The notes under the pieces are model-generated. The model was given only the letters and a program-made list of their open reading frames with translations. It searched no databases and was not told the origin of the DNA. A stretch of DNA of 64,000 nucleotides from Halosimplex salinum (lineage in GTDB: Archaea; Halobacteriota; Halobacteria; Halobacteriales; Haloarculaceae). Numbering within the stretch: position 1 is the first letter of the stretch; each line of letters begins with the position of its first letter. This document shows positions 45,786-53,548 of the stretch, one piece after another. Made by a program: the position numbers and the translations under genes. The DNA is taken from the NCBI RefSeq assembly GCF_003730195.1, contig NZ_QWGG01000007.1, positions 1 through 64,000 of the forward strand. The letters run 5' to 3'.

Positions 45786-46742
45786 TTACGAGACCTGCTC
45801 GTATGCGGGGTCATCGAGCATCGTTAGGTATGCATTGTCGATATCTCTCCCGGACAGATGGACGTAGCGTCCTGGCACTCGCGACCCACGAGCCCAGCCA
45901 AACCATTCACACATCTGGGCCTCGGTCAGGTAATTCGCCAGCACTGTTGCGCGACTGTGTCGAAAGTGGTGTGGATTGACTGGTTTCTCGATCTCGGCTT
46001 TCTCTCGGGACCGGTCCAGGATCTTCAGTCGAATGTACTGGTAACTGATTTGCTCGGTCGCATCACCCTGACTCAGGTCAACCTTGCACCAGAGATAGGC
46101 GCCCGCTTGTCGTCTTGGATGCTCCGCGAGCCACGCCTCAAGATACTTTCTGGACTCTGAAAGTAGCAGTCGGCGAGAGCCAGTCTTTCCGTTCACGATG
46201 ACGTGGCTCCCGTGGTTGGTGAGTTCGATATCATCGACCGTGAGATCAATCAGCTCTCCGATGCGGGCACCCGTCTCCCAAAGAACGGCGATCAACGCCT
46301 GGTCCCGCTTGTTCGGACAGACGTCGATCATCGCCTGCACATCCGCTGCAGTAAGCAAACTCTGTGGAAGGATACGACGTGTATAGCTTCGACCACGTTG
46401 AATCCACTCGGTTTCTGGAGGATTTTCACCCCCATTGAGCCATTTCCAGAACTGTTTGATTACCTGTTTGTAGTCACCGACCGTTGCTTTCGACGTATCC
46501 CGAGTATAGAGCCACGCGATGAGGTCCTCCATATCGTCTTTCTCGAGGTCGCCAAATCGGGTCGATCCCATGTGGTCTACGATGATTCTGAGATGCGACG
46601 TGAGCTTCTGTTGCTGGGCCGCACTGATATCAGAGAGAACCATATACTGATGATATGCCTGCAGAGACTCCTTGTTCGCTGGATGAATATCTGACCCCGC
46701 GAAATATTCCATATTCCGCGCCACCTGCTTCTCGTAGTCCAT
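45786..46742 (-). CDS. Tyrosine recombinase / integrase
   Basis: About 318 residues from the ATG at 46742; a GTG 9 nt upstream is also in frame. The N-terminal SAM-like domain (~20-115) binds arm or core DNA. The catalytic domain has Arg in ETGARIGEL, HHFRHSRAT (HxxR), a Trp/Gly-rich GWARGSRVPGRYVHLS and Tyr in the C-terminal GRYVHL or NAYLTM segment. XerC/D-like. No tRNA target or att repeats are visible next to it. Confidence 0.88.
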   Translation of the reverse strand: MDYEKQVARNMEYFAGSDIHPANKESLQAYHQYMVLSDISAAQQQKLTSHLRIIVDHMGSTRFGDLEKDDMEDLIAWLYTRDTSKATVGDYKQVIKQFWKWLNGGENPPETEWIQRGRSYTRRILPQSLLTAADVQAMIDVCPNKRDQALIAVLWETGARIGELIDLTVDDIELTNHGSHVIVNGKTGSRRLLLSESRKYLEAWLAEHPRRQAGAYLWCKVDLSQGDATEQISYQYIRLKILDRSREKAEIEKPVNPHHFRHSRATVLANYLTEAQMCEWFGWARGSRVPGRYVHLSGRDIDNAYLTMLDDPAYEQVS

Positions 46743-46931
46743 TGTTGGCACACCACGACAATGGATTGTGACTGAAATAACTACGACACGCGTTTTGCGT
46801 ATCGTTTGCCCACTGAATTGTCTCCGAGACTGGACCTATCCACTGAAATTCCACATCTAAGGCGGTACTTCCATCGTCAGTAGTGCCACTCTCTGAGCTA
46901 CTCCTCGAGACATCACGCGACGCCTCGTTCG

Positions 46932-46961
46932 TTTTGTCACCCCCTGAGGGGTGCGGGGGGC
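46932..46961 (+). repeat. Shared leader element, copy 5
   Basis: TTTTGTC (46932-46938), CCCCC (46940-46944), TGA, GGGG (46948-46951), TGC, a G-run and C at 46961. It ends 28 nt before the TFB start codon. Confidence 0.8.
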
Positions 46962-46988
46962 ACAAACAGAGCCTCGCGCTGACCGTCG

Positions 46989-47927
46989 ATGGCTACGAAA
47001 GAACCCTACCAGCGTGACTTCGACGAACAGACCGACAAATCGATTCCTGCCGACGACTGTCCCGAGTGTGACGGACGACTCACCACGGAAGGCGGCGAAA
47101 CCCGGTGTGCGGACTGCGGACTCGTCGTCGAGGCGTGTCGCGTCGATCGGCGTGGCCCGCGGACGTTCCCCGAGGACGAGACGAACCGCGAACGGACGGG
47201 CGCCCCGCTCACCGAAGCGCGCCACGATCGTGGGCTCTCGACGAAGATCGGGAGCAAGACCGACGCGAACGGGAACGCGCTCTCTCGACAGAAGCGGCGA
47301 CAACTGGGGCGCCTGCGTCGCGAACACACCCGCGCGAAGTGGCAATCGAAGGCCGAACGCAACCTCGCCCACGGCTGTGCGGAGATCGCACGGCTGGTGA
47401 GCGCGCTCGACCTCGACTACGATCATCGTGAACAGGCGAGCAGGCTGTTCCGGTCCGCTCAAAATGAAGACCTCCTCCCCGGACGATCGATCGAGGCGTT
47501 CGCCGCGGCGGCGGTGTACGCAGTCTGTCGGTGTACGGATGCAACCCGGACGCGGGGCGAAATTGCGAACGCCGCGCAGGTGTCTCGAGAGCGAGTCACC
47601 AACGCCTACGACGTACTCAACGACGAACTCGGTCTCCCAGCGCCGCCCCAGCGGCCGCGGGAGTACATCCCGGGGCTCGCGTCGTCCGTGGACGTGCCAG
47701 CGGACACGGAGCGGCACGCACGCTCACTGGCCGAACGAGCGTGGGCGGCCGGGGAGAGCATCGGCTCCCATCCCGCGGGCTTCGCGGCGGCCTGTCTCGA
47801 AGTCGCCTGCCGGGATCACGGTGTGGACTGCACCCAACTCGACCTCGCTGCCGAGGCGGATGTAGCACCGGTCACGGTTCGCACCCATCGCGACACCATC
47901 GAGGCCGACCGGGAGGCGTGGACCTGA
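46989..47927 (+). CDS. Transcription initiation factor B (TFB)
   Basis: A 312-residue TFIIB-type factor. The N-terminal zinc ribbon has CPEC...CADC (residues ~24-46), then the B-reader/linker (STKIGSKTDANGN), and two cyclin-like repeats (about 120-210 and 215-310). It recruits RNA polymerase at TATA/BRE promoters. Haloarchaea carry several TFBs with partly distinct regulons. This one carries the shared leader element upstream, so it could control itself and the other leader-bearing genes. GC-rich, typical of the host. Confidence 0.9.
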   Translation: MATKEPYQRDFDEQTDKSIPADDCPECDGRLTTEGGETRCADCGLVVEACRVDRRGPRTFPEDETNRERTGAPLTEARHDRGLSTKIGSKTDANGNALSRQKRRQLGRLRREHTRAKWQSKAERNLAHGCAEIARLVSALDLDYDHREQASRLFRSAQNEDLLPGRSIEAFAAAAVYAVCRCTDATRTRGEIANAAQVSRERVTNAYDVLNDELGLPAPPQRPREYIPGLASSVDVPADTERHARSLAERAWAAGESIGSHPAGFAAACLEVACRDHGVDCTQLDLAAEADVAPVTVRTHRDTIEADREAWT

Positions 47928-47929
47928 CG

Positions 47930-48082
47930 ATGCTCGCCTGGCTTCGCGAACGACTCCCCGGGTTCGACTCGAGCGTGGAATGCATCCACGAGTGTCGTCA
48001 CTGCAGAGAGGGCGTCGATGGGACGAGTGAATCCTGTCCGTCCTGTGGCCGGTCGGGCATCGCGACCTACGAGCTCGGGTAG
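47930..48082 (+). CDS. 50-residue zinc-finger protein
   Basis: A small protein starting at the ATG at 47930, 2 nt after the TFB stop. It carries CxxxCxxC (CIHECRHC) and CPSC, a four-Cys or Cys/His zinc ribbon. Such small zinc proteins next to TFB genes could be partners. It continues the reading frame of a longer, spurious frame inside TFB; the short version is the credible one. Confidence 0.6.
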   Translation: MLAWLRERLPGFDSSVECIHECRHCREGVDGTSESCPSCGRSGIATYELG

Positions 48083-48235
48083 GCACGCACCGCACGCAGA
48101 CGACAGTCCGGTTTCTGGTCCCGTCGTTTCGAGAGAGTAGACGGCGGTGTTCGTAGCGGCGTCACAGCGAGATCTGTAGGACCGGGTTGCCGAGCAACAG
48201 CAGTTCTTGCACGGTAGACACGGCCGCTTGATCAG

Positions 48236-48577
48236 TCACTCCTCGTTCGGCGGTTCGAGATATGTTTCGAGTGCATCGACGACGGCTCGGACGAACGATT
48301 TTTCGAGCCGACCCTGTCGCCGAACGATCGCGGCGTGCTTCGGTGACGCCACCACCCACGGGGAGGCGTAGCTCTGCCGAGGCATCCCACCCTCGATCCA
48401 GTCGGCGTCGTCGAGAGGGATTCCCTCGTCGTGGGGCGTCGTCGTCAACGTCACTGTCATGTATTCTTCGCCGCCAAACGGGTGGCTGTCGTTGTTCAGG
48501 ATCAGCCATGGCCGCGGGTTTTCACCCGATTTGAACGGATCTGGGCCCCAGACGACATCGCCGCGCTGGTAACTCAT
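48236..48577 (-). CDS. MazF/PemK-like toxin
   Basis: A 113-residue protein with the SH3-like barrel pattern of PemK/MazF RNases: RGDVVWGPDPFKSGENPRPWLILNND, then EYMTVTLTT and SYASPWVVASPKHAAIVRRQGRL. The conserved Arg-Pro-(Trp)-Leu and Ser/Thr positions are present. It overlaps the upstream winged-helix gene by 4 nt, so the pair is translated together as in toxin-antitoxin loci. Confidence 0.82.
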   Translation of the reverse strand: MSYQRGDVVWGPDPFKSGENPRPWLILNNDSHPFGGEEYMTVTLTTTPHDEGIPLDDADWIEGGMPRQSYASPWVVASPKHAAIVRRQGRLEKSFVRAVVDALETYLEPPNEE

Positions 48578-48933
48578 TCAGTATCCTCGTCGTCGACGGC
48601 GTATTCCAGCCATTCGTCCATGTCTTCCTCGCCGAAGCGGTCGTTTGCGGCTCGCGTACTCTCGGATAGTCCCGCATAGGCGGCCACCTCGTCGGCTGCT
48701 CCGAGCGCCCAGTAGGTTCCTTTGTGGCGGACGAGCCCGCGCTCCTCGAGGCGTGAGAGGACGACGCTGATGCTACCGGCTTTCACGTCGGTCCCGTCGC
48801 GAATCTCGCTCTGGGTGAACGCCTGGTCGGGGTGGGCGGCGAGAAATCGCATGACTCGGTCGGCGTTCGTCTCCCCGCTGTTCTGAAGGCGTTCTTCAGA
48901 GGAGGATTCGAACGTCTCGATGTCGATGGGCAT
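48574..48933 (-). CDS. Winged-helix protein, likely antitoxin
   Basis: A 119-residue protein with a clear MarR/ArsR-like winged helix (DRVMRFLAAHPDQAFTQSEIRDGTDVKAGSISVVLSRLEERGLVRHKGTYWAL, about residues 25-78) and an acidic C-terminal tail. Its overlap with the MazF/PemK-like gene and the acidic tail suggest an antitoxin that also represses the operon. Haloarchaeal MazF pairs with wHTH antitoxins are known from plasmids. Confidence 0.78.
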   Translation of the reverse strand: MPIDIETFESSSEERLQNSGETNADRVMRFLAAHPDQAFTQSEIRDGTDVKAGSISVVLSRLEERGLVRHKGTYWALGAADEVAAYAGLSESTRAANDRFGEEDMDEWLEYAVDDEDTE

Positions 48934-49078
48934 GTGTATCTCATTGTCGGCGAATGTATTAGACGTATCGACGTATTTCTACTGAGAGAAGTTGGCGGCC
49001 GACTGCGGAGACGAACAGACCCTGCCACCATTCAACAACATACTTCTCGAGGCCGGATAGGCACGCACAGCACGGTGT

Positions 49079-49107
49079 GTTTGTCCGCGCCCCGAGGGGC
49101 GGGGCGC
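49079..49107 (+). repeat. Shared leader element, copy 6
   Basis: GTTTGTC then GCGCCCC (49087-49093), GA, GGGG, C, GGGGCGC (49101-49107). The outer arms are perfect 7-bp complements. It ends 25 nt before the SWIM-protein ATG. Confidence 0.75.
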
Positions 49108-49131
49108 TCACGAACGGGCGCTCCAGAGACC

Positions 49132-49584
49132 ATGCATCCACTGCAACGACTGGAGTTCCCGACCCGCGTCGCAAAGCGCGCTCAGTACGAAGCCTTCGAG
49201 TTTACCCTCACCGACGACGGCGTCGTCGTCCGGAACGGGAGTCACCCCGATCCCAGTGAGCACGAATACCTCGTCACCGTCGACGACGGACTCCCTACAG
49301 CCTGCGAGTGCCCAGCAGACGAGCAGTACGAGGGCGCCTGCAAGCACCGCGTCGCAATCGCGATCAGGCGGCCGATCCTCGATGCGATGACGACGACCAA
49401 CCAACCCATCGTCGCCGATGGTGGGCGGGTTGACTCGCCCACGACGCTATCGGACTTCGAGACAGTGACCGACCAACGTACTGATGGGGACGACTCGGCC
49501 GTACCGACCCAAGACTGCGACGACTGCATCGGCGAGTTCCCGTGCTGGGAGTGTGTTCTGTCCGGCCGCAAGGAATTGCCCTAA
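49132..49584 (+). CDS. SWIM zinc-finger protein
   Basis: A 150-residue protein. The SWIM motif CxCxnCxH is seen as CECPADEQYEGACKH (residues ~60-74). The N-terminal strand region (YEAFEFTLTDDGVVVRNGS) fits haloarchaeal SWIM proteins, and a C-terminal CDDC...CWEC pair may bind a second zinc. Such proteins are frequent on haloarchaeal mobile elements, with no proven role. The ATG at 49132 is chosen over an earlier frame that runs through the leader element. Confidence 0.82.
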   Translation: MHPLQRLEFPTRVAKRAQYEAFEFTLTDDGVVVRNGSHPDPSEHEYLVTVDDGLPTACECPADEQYEGACKHRVAIAIRRPILDAMTTTNQPIVADGGRVDSPTTLSDFETVTDQRTDGDDSAVPTQDCDDCIGEFPCWECVLSGRKELP

Positions 49585-49632
49585 GAGGATTATCTGGCCC
49601 CATTGAAGTGCCCTCTCCAGACATGATGCATC

Positions 49633-49809
49633 ATGAACGGCTGTTCGTTGAAGACTGTCAATGTACCACTGCAGATTCCACAGGCGGAGAAGATCGAGTG
49701 CCTCGGGACTTACCCCGAGGCGGTGCACCAGGTGACGGAGTACTCGACGATCATGATCGGCATCTCGTCCACGCGAAGCGGACCGATGACGCACAAAGAT
49801 GAGTGGTAG
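49633..49809 (+). CDS. Possible small ORF, 58 residues
   Basis: A 58-residue frame (MNGCSLKTVNVPLQIPQAEKIE...) lies between the SWIM gene and the coiled-coil gene, after a TGATGCATCA palindrome. The start has a basic/hydrophobic stretch and the rest reads evenly, but no family is recognised. It could be chance. Confidence 0.25.
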   Translation: MNGCSLKTVNVPLQIPQAEKIECLGTYPEAVHQVTEYSTIMIGISSTRSGPMTHKDEW

Positions 49810-49882
49810 TCGAACGCGATCTTTCTCCTTTAATTCATATGTCTGACGATGTTTTATGCTATTGCGACACCCCCGTTTTCAC

Positions 49883-50296
49883 ATGAGCAGTAAATCGACG
49901 AACTCGAATGCACGTACCGAACAGGAGCAGGCCTCTGGATCCGATGACGAGTCGTCGAACGAGGACGCAGACGCATCAAACGGGCTGAAAATCGCGCTTC
50001 CAGAGGGGAGCGAGAGCGTGTCCGACGCGATCGTCACGCACAGAGAGATGCTCCGTGAGCCGGACCAACACGGACTGGCAACGGACGAGGATATCACCCA
50101 TCTCTCCGAAGCGATGGAGACGTATTCCGAAACCGTTGACGAGATCAGACAACAGCACGACGAGACTGACACGGATATCGACGAGTTACAGGAGGTTATC
50201 GAGCACCAGCAAGCACAGATCGACGAATTACAATCGATGGTCACCTCGCTCGCGGAGATTCTCGGCACTGAAACGGAGTGGCGTTCGTTCGAATAA
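49883..50296 (+). CDS. Acidic coiled-coil protein
   Basis: About 137 residues from the ATG at 49883; an in-frame ATG lies 27 nt upstream. After a polar disordered N-terminus (~1-35), residues ~60-130 form a coiled coil with regular Glu/Gln/Asp and Leu/Ile spacing (DEIRQQHDETDTDIDELQEVIEHQQAQIDELQ). No known motif. It precedes the conjugation-like operon by 272 bp and may be separate. Confidence 0.65.
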   Translation: MSSKSTNSNARTEQEQASGSDDESSNEDADASNGLKIALPEGSESVSDAIVTHREMLREPDQHGLATDEDITHLSEAMETYSETVDEIRQQHDETDTDIDELQEVIEHQQAQIDELQSMVTSLAEILGTETEWRSFE

Positions 50297-50598
50297 CTGT
50301 CCCTAAGGATCGGTGGCGGTCGCACGGCAGTGAACCATCGGTTTGTGACAATTCTACAGCAGAGAGTGCTAAACCCGCGTGGACCGGCCTCGCTTTTCGA
50401 GATTGACGTACTCCCATATTGAAAAAGAGACAGATGGGTCTCTCACCATTTTCTATTCGAATCTAAACTAATTCCGTAACAAAGTAACAATCAAAAGTAA
50501 AGTATATGTATCGGGGCATTTCAATCAAGCAATAGACACTGGCCGCGACCTCGTTCCGGGGGGAACGAGTGACACGGCAAGTGGCGACATTGGAAAAC
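50297..50598 (+). promoter_or_regulatory. Promoter/leader region of the conjugation-like operon
   Basis: AT-rich DNA (notably 50460-50520) upstream of the first operon gene. A perfect inverted repeat CTCGTTCC/GGAACGAG with a GGGG loop lies at 50550-50569, 30 nt before the ATG at 50599. It covers an alternative GTG start at 50569, which argues against that start. It may be an operator or mRNA hairpin. Confidence 0.5.
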
Positions 50599-51012
50599 AT
50601 GCGCCCTGTTAGTGAGATCTACGACACGGGGGAATCAATTCACAAAGCAGTCCGAGCCCTGAGGGGGACCGTTCCAAAACTCGGATTCCTAACGGTCGCG
50701 CTGGCCCTGTTCGCCGTCGAACCGGTGAGCGCGCAGTCCGTCGGCGAATCGTTCTGCGAGACGAACATGGCCGACACGATACGGAACCTCTTCACGCTCA
50801 TCCAGTTCGGTGGGCCGCTCGTCGGTGGACTCGTCGCGCTGGGCGCGACGGTCGCGATCCCGATGATACGGCGGGCCGACACGAAGAAGGAACTGAAGTC
50901 GATGCGCGTACAGGGAGTGCTCTGGGGCGTCATCGTCGCGCCACTGGGGACGACGATCCTCCAGTTCCTGCTCACGTCCGTCGTGGCGGGTGGGTCCAGT
51001 TGCAGTTTCTGA
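50599..51012 (+). CDS. Small secreted/membrane protein, VirB2/TrbC pilin-like layout
   Basis: About 137 residues. It has a signal-peptide-like segment (LGFLTVALALFAVEPVSAQS), then two hydrophobic segments (FGGPLVGGLVALGATVAIPMI and GVLWGVIVAPLGTTILQFLL) separated by a basic loop, and a Cys pair near each end of the mature part. This two-helix layout after a signal is that of VirB2/TrbC pilin subunits, and the gene opens an operon ending in a VirB4-type ATPase. GTG 50569 is an alternative start. Confidence 0.7.
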   Translation: MRPVSEIYDTGESIHKAVRALRGTVPKLGFLTVALALFAVEPVSAQSVGESFCETNMADTIRNLFTLIQFGGPLVGGLVALGATVAIPMIRRADTKKELKSMRVQGVLWGVIVAPLGTTILQFLLTSVVAGGSSCSF

Positions 51013-52721
51013 GCCACCCACTCGGCGTCGGCGTCGCACTCGCCCTCGCCGTCGGCGTGAGCGCACTCGTCGCGACGCAGTCGGTCGCCCGGCCACTCGG
51101 CGAGCCCGCGTTTCGACCTAACGAGACCGACCATCACCACGACAGCGACCGCGAACTCTGGTCACGCGATAGCGACACCGTCGACCGGGCGACGCTGCGG
51201 AACTGGACGGGCGAGGACGCCACGGAGCGCTCGCTCGCCGCGACGACGGACGTCCCGTTCAATCGGCCGGTCGGTGACGTTGCCGAGTGGAACCTCGAGG
51301 TCGTATCCAGGTTCCCACAGTTCAGAGCGGACCGGTCGGTGTTCCCAGCGAGCGCGTCGCTCGTTCAGGGGACGTACGTCCGCGACGCGTACGTCGAGAT
51401 ATTCACCGTCCAGCCGTCGACGATCGTCCGCGCCGAGCCCGACAGACAGCCACGATACGTCGCTCCAGAGGGGGAACTGTTCGCGACGCTCGATTACCGG
51501 CTTGCCGTCCCAGAGGATTCGGACGGTCCGTACTACACTCTCAGCTGGGAACTTCAGGAGCACAACGTCACGGACCTGCAGTTGCTCGTCGACGGTCGCC
51601 CCGAGGTCGAGAGTGACGCTACGCGAACCCCGCACCTCGAGTACGACCTCGAGAACCATTTCGGGACGGACCACACACTCCGGGTCACCGCGAACGTCAC
51701 GGTCACGATCAAGCGCCACAACGAGTGGTGTTCAAACCTCACCGCAGGGAACTGCACGTCGTGGTCGTCCGAAACGACGAACCTGACCGAGACCATCTCT
51801 GTCTCGGACTCGATCGACGTGAAAGAGCACTCCGTCGGTGTCTCTGGCTACTACGCCCGGTTTCCTGACGGCGACCTCGGGGTCATGACGTATTTGGAGG
51901 GCCCGTGGCTGGGATACGAACTCCCCGGCGGCCGAATCAACGGCGTCTGGCGCTTCTACTCCGCCCGTGACCCAGGCTGGGACAGTCTCATCACGTCGAC
52001 CGAGTCCGGTACGTCGCGCCGTCACTCGCCGATGCATCCCTTGCGACTCTCGGCGTATCCGATCAAGACCGGGCCGACCGCGTCACCGGCCGACACGGTT
52101 TCGATTCAGGAGGTTCTCGGGCGGGAGCACGAACCTCCGTCGCTCCCGGGGACTGTCATACTCGACGTCCTCGAACAGTCCTATACGGGGAGTTTCCGAA
52201 TCGCGGCGCGCTATCAGACGCCCGACCAGGACGTATCGGATCTGACCGTCTACGGGCTCGTCCGCGGCGTAAAGACCGAAGCCGGTCCCGACACGCACAA
52301 CGAGGTCTCGATCTACCGGAGCAACCTCACGCTCAAGGTGCTGGATACGACGGCAGAGACTGCGACAGTGCAGGTAACCTTGCGGGAGGCACAGACTGGC
52401 GACCCTATTTCGACAGGGCTCCGCGAGGGGTATGTCGTCCTCGCAGGCGAGCGTGTCCAGACTGATACTAACGGGACGTTCACGACGACGATCGACCGGC
52501 CACCCGGGGCCATCACCGCTCGATTCGAACCCAAACGCTGGTGGCAGTTCCCGACGGCCTACGCCGGCGACTCGGATACAGTGTCCGTCGACGGGACGGC
52601 GATGACCATCGTCCGGTGGATCTACCGTGCAGGCGTGCCAGTGGCGCTGTTCTTGCTGGCGGTCTTCCTGATCGACCGGATCACGGGGATGCCTGTCTGG
52701 CCCCCATGGAGGGGATTATGA
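51000..52721 (+). CDS. Large surface protein of conjugation-like operon
   Basis: A 573-residue protein starting with TTG at 51000, inside the end of the upstream gene. N-terminal signal/anchor (about 8-30), a ~500-residue extracellular part with many N-x-S/T sites (NWT, NVT, NLT, NCT, NGT), and a C-terminal membrane helix (about 545-565) before a short cytoplasmic tail. Probably a glycosylated surface or contact protein. No family known to me. Its stop overlaps the next start by 4 nt. Confidence 0.75.
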   Translation: MQFLSHPLGVGVALALAVGVSALVATQSVARPLGEPAFRPNETDHHHDSDRELWSRDSDTVDRATLRNWTGEDATERSLAATTDVPFNRPVGDVAEWNLEVVSRFPQFRADRSVFPASASLVQGTYVRDAYVEIFTVQPSTIVRAEPDRQPRYVAPEGELFATLDYRLAVPEDSDGPYYTLSWELQEHNVTDLQLLVDGRPEVESDATRTPHLEYDLENHFGTDHTLRVTANVTVTIKRHNEWCSNLTAGNCTSWSSETTNLTETISVSDSIDVKEHSVGVSGYYARFPDGDLGVMTYLEGPWLGYELPGGRINGVWRFYSARDPGWDSLITSTESGTSRRHSPMHPLRLSAYPIKTGPTASPADTVSIQEVLGREHEPPSLPGTVILDVLEQSYTGSFRIAARYQTPDQDVSDLTVYGLVRGVKTEAGPDTHNEVSIYRSNLTLKVLDTTAETATVQVTLREAQTGDPISTGLREGYVVLAGERVQTDTNGTFTTTIDRPPGAITARFEPKRWWQFPTAYAGDSDTVSVDGTAMTIVRWIYRAGVPVALFLLAVFLIDRITGMPVWPPWRGL

Positions 52722-53548
52722 CGGGTAAGCGGTCTTCTCGACGGTGCTACCTGAAACAAGGACTAGCAATAGCAACGGTTGGAATCGCTGGCTGTACCGG
52801 ACCCGCTGCCTCATTAGGGTCACAAGGTCCGATCTCAGGGACTTCGATAAATGGACGTTATCTGTCCGTTGAATTGGGCTCTGACCATAATTTGTCTGAG
52901 ATCAATCTCGTTGCACCAGATGGTAGTGCCTTCCGCACAGCCAACGTAGAAACCGGTGCATCGGCAGTCAAGTTACCACTCTTAGATGTCGATTCTGGTG
53001 AGCATTACTCGCCTGGGGATCACGAGGTTGTTGCAGTTCGTGACGGCGAGGAAGTTTCTTCAACGACGATCGACCTACGGCCAGATCTCCGAGTTCTTGA
53101 TGTAGAGCAATACTCTGGCGGTGAAGATAGTCCTCAGAACCGTGCGAATCTCTTGGTAACAGTAGAAAACACTGGTACAGCCCCGACCTGGGTATACTAT
53201 TTAGCGTACGAGGGAACACCGTCAGAAACTCACACTCCTCGAGAGAATCATCGAAAGAATTCACCGTCAAAATCGCTTGAAAAGCCAGAATCGTCGGCTA
53301 AAACTATTGTCTCCCTGGATAGCCCAAAGGCGTTCCTTGGAAAATGGCCTCCTTTCCGTTTCTCAGGGGATGAACACTGCCGAGAGATGACGGTAGATTT
53401 CACACTAACTGTCTATTCCGGTGTCGGAGAGAATATCGAACAACGACTCCGAGCCACGCTTTCGGGTGAGAAACTCCAAGAACTGCACCGGGTAACCTGC
53501 ACTGAAATCTCGATCGAAATGATCGGGGACGGAGGTGGCAATGAATAG
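52718..53548 (+). CDS. Putative Tat-type lipoprotein in conjugation-like operon
   Basis: A 276-residue protein starting at the ATG at 52718, preceded by GGAGGGG as Shine-Dalgarno. The leader has Arg-Arg and a lipobox (ATVGIAGC), so it is likely exported by Tat and lipid-anchored. The mature part is beta-rich with CARDB-like spacing (NLLVTVENTGTAPTW). Base and codon use are visibly AT-richer than the genes before it. Overlaps both neighbours. Confidence 0.72.
   Translation: MTGKRSSRRCYLKQGLAIATVGIAGCTGPAASLGSQGPISGTSINGRYLSVELGSDHNLSEINLVAPDGSAFRTANVETGASAVKLPLLDVDSGEHYSPGDHEVVAVRDGEEVSSTTIDLRPDLRVLDVEQYSGGEDSPQNRANLLVTVENTGTAPTWVYYLAYEGTPSETHTPRENHRKNSPSKSLEKPESSAKTIVSLDSPKAFLGKWPPFRFSGDEHCREMTVDFTLTVYSGVGENIEQRLRATLSGEKLQELHRVTCTEISIEMIGDGGGNE

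Noticed and set aside
45786-46742. Direct-repeat att sites or a tRNA target next to the integrase
   Set aside because: I scanned the flanks and found no tRNA-like end and no clear direct repeat; a longer-range search is needed to settle it.
23127-49107. The repeated C/G-run elements as CRISPR repeats or an IS end
   Set aside because: Copies are single, kilobases apart, always just upstream of a start codon, and have no spacers or flanking inverted ends.
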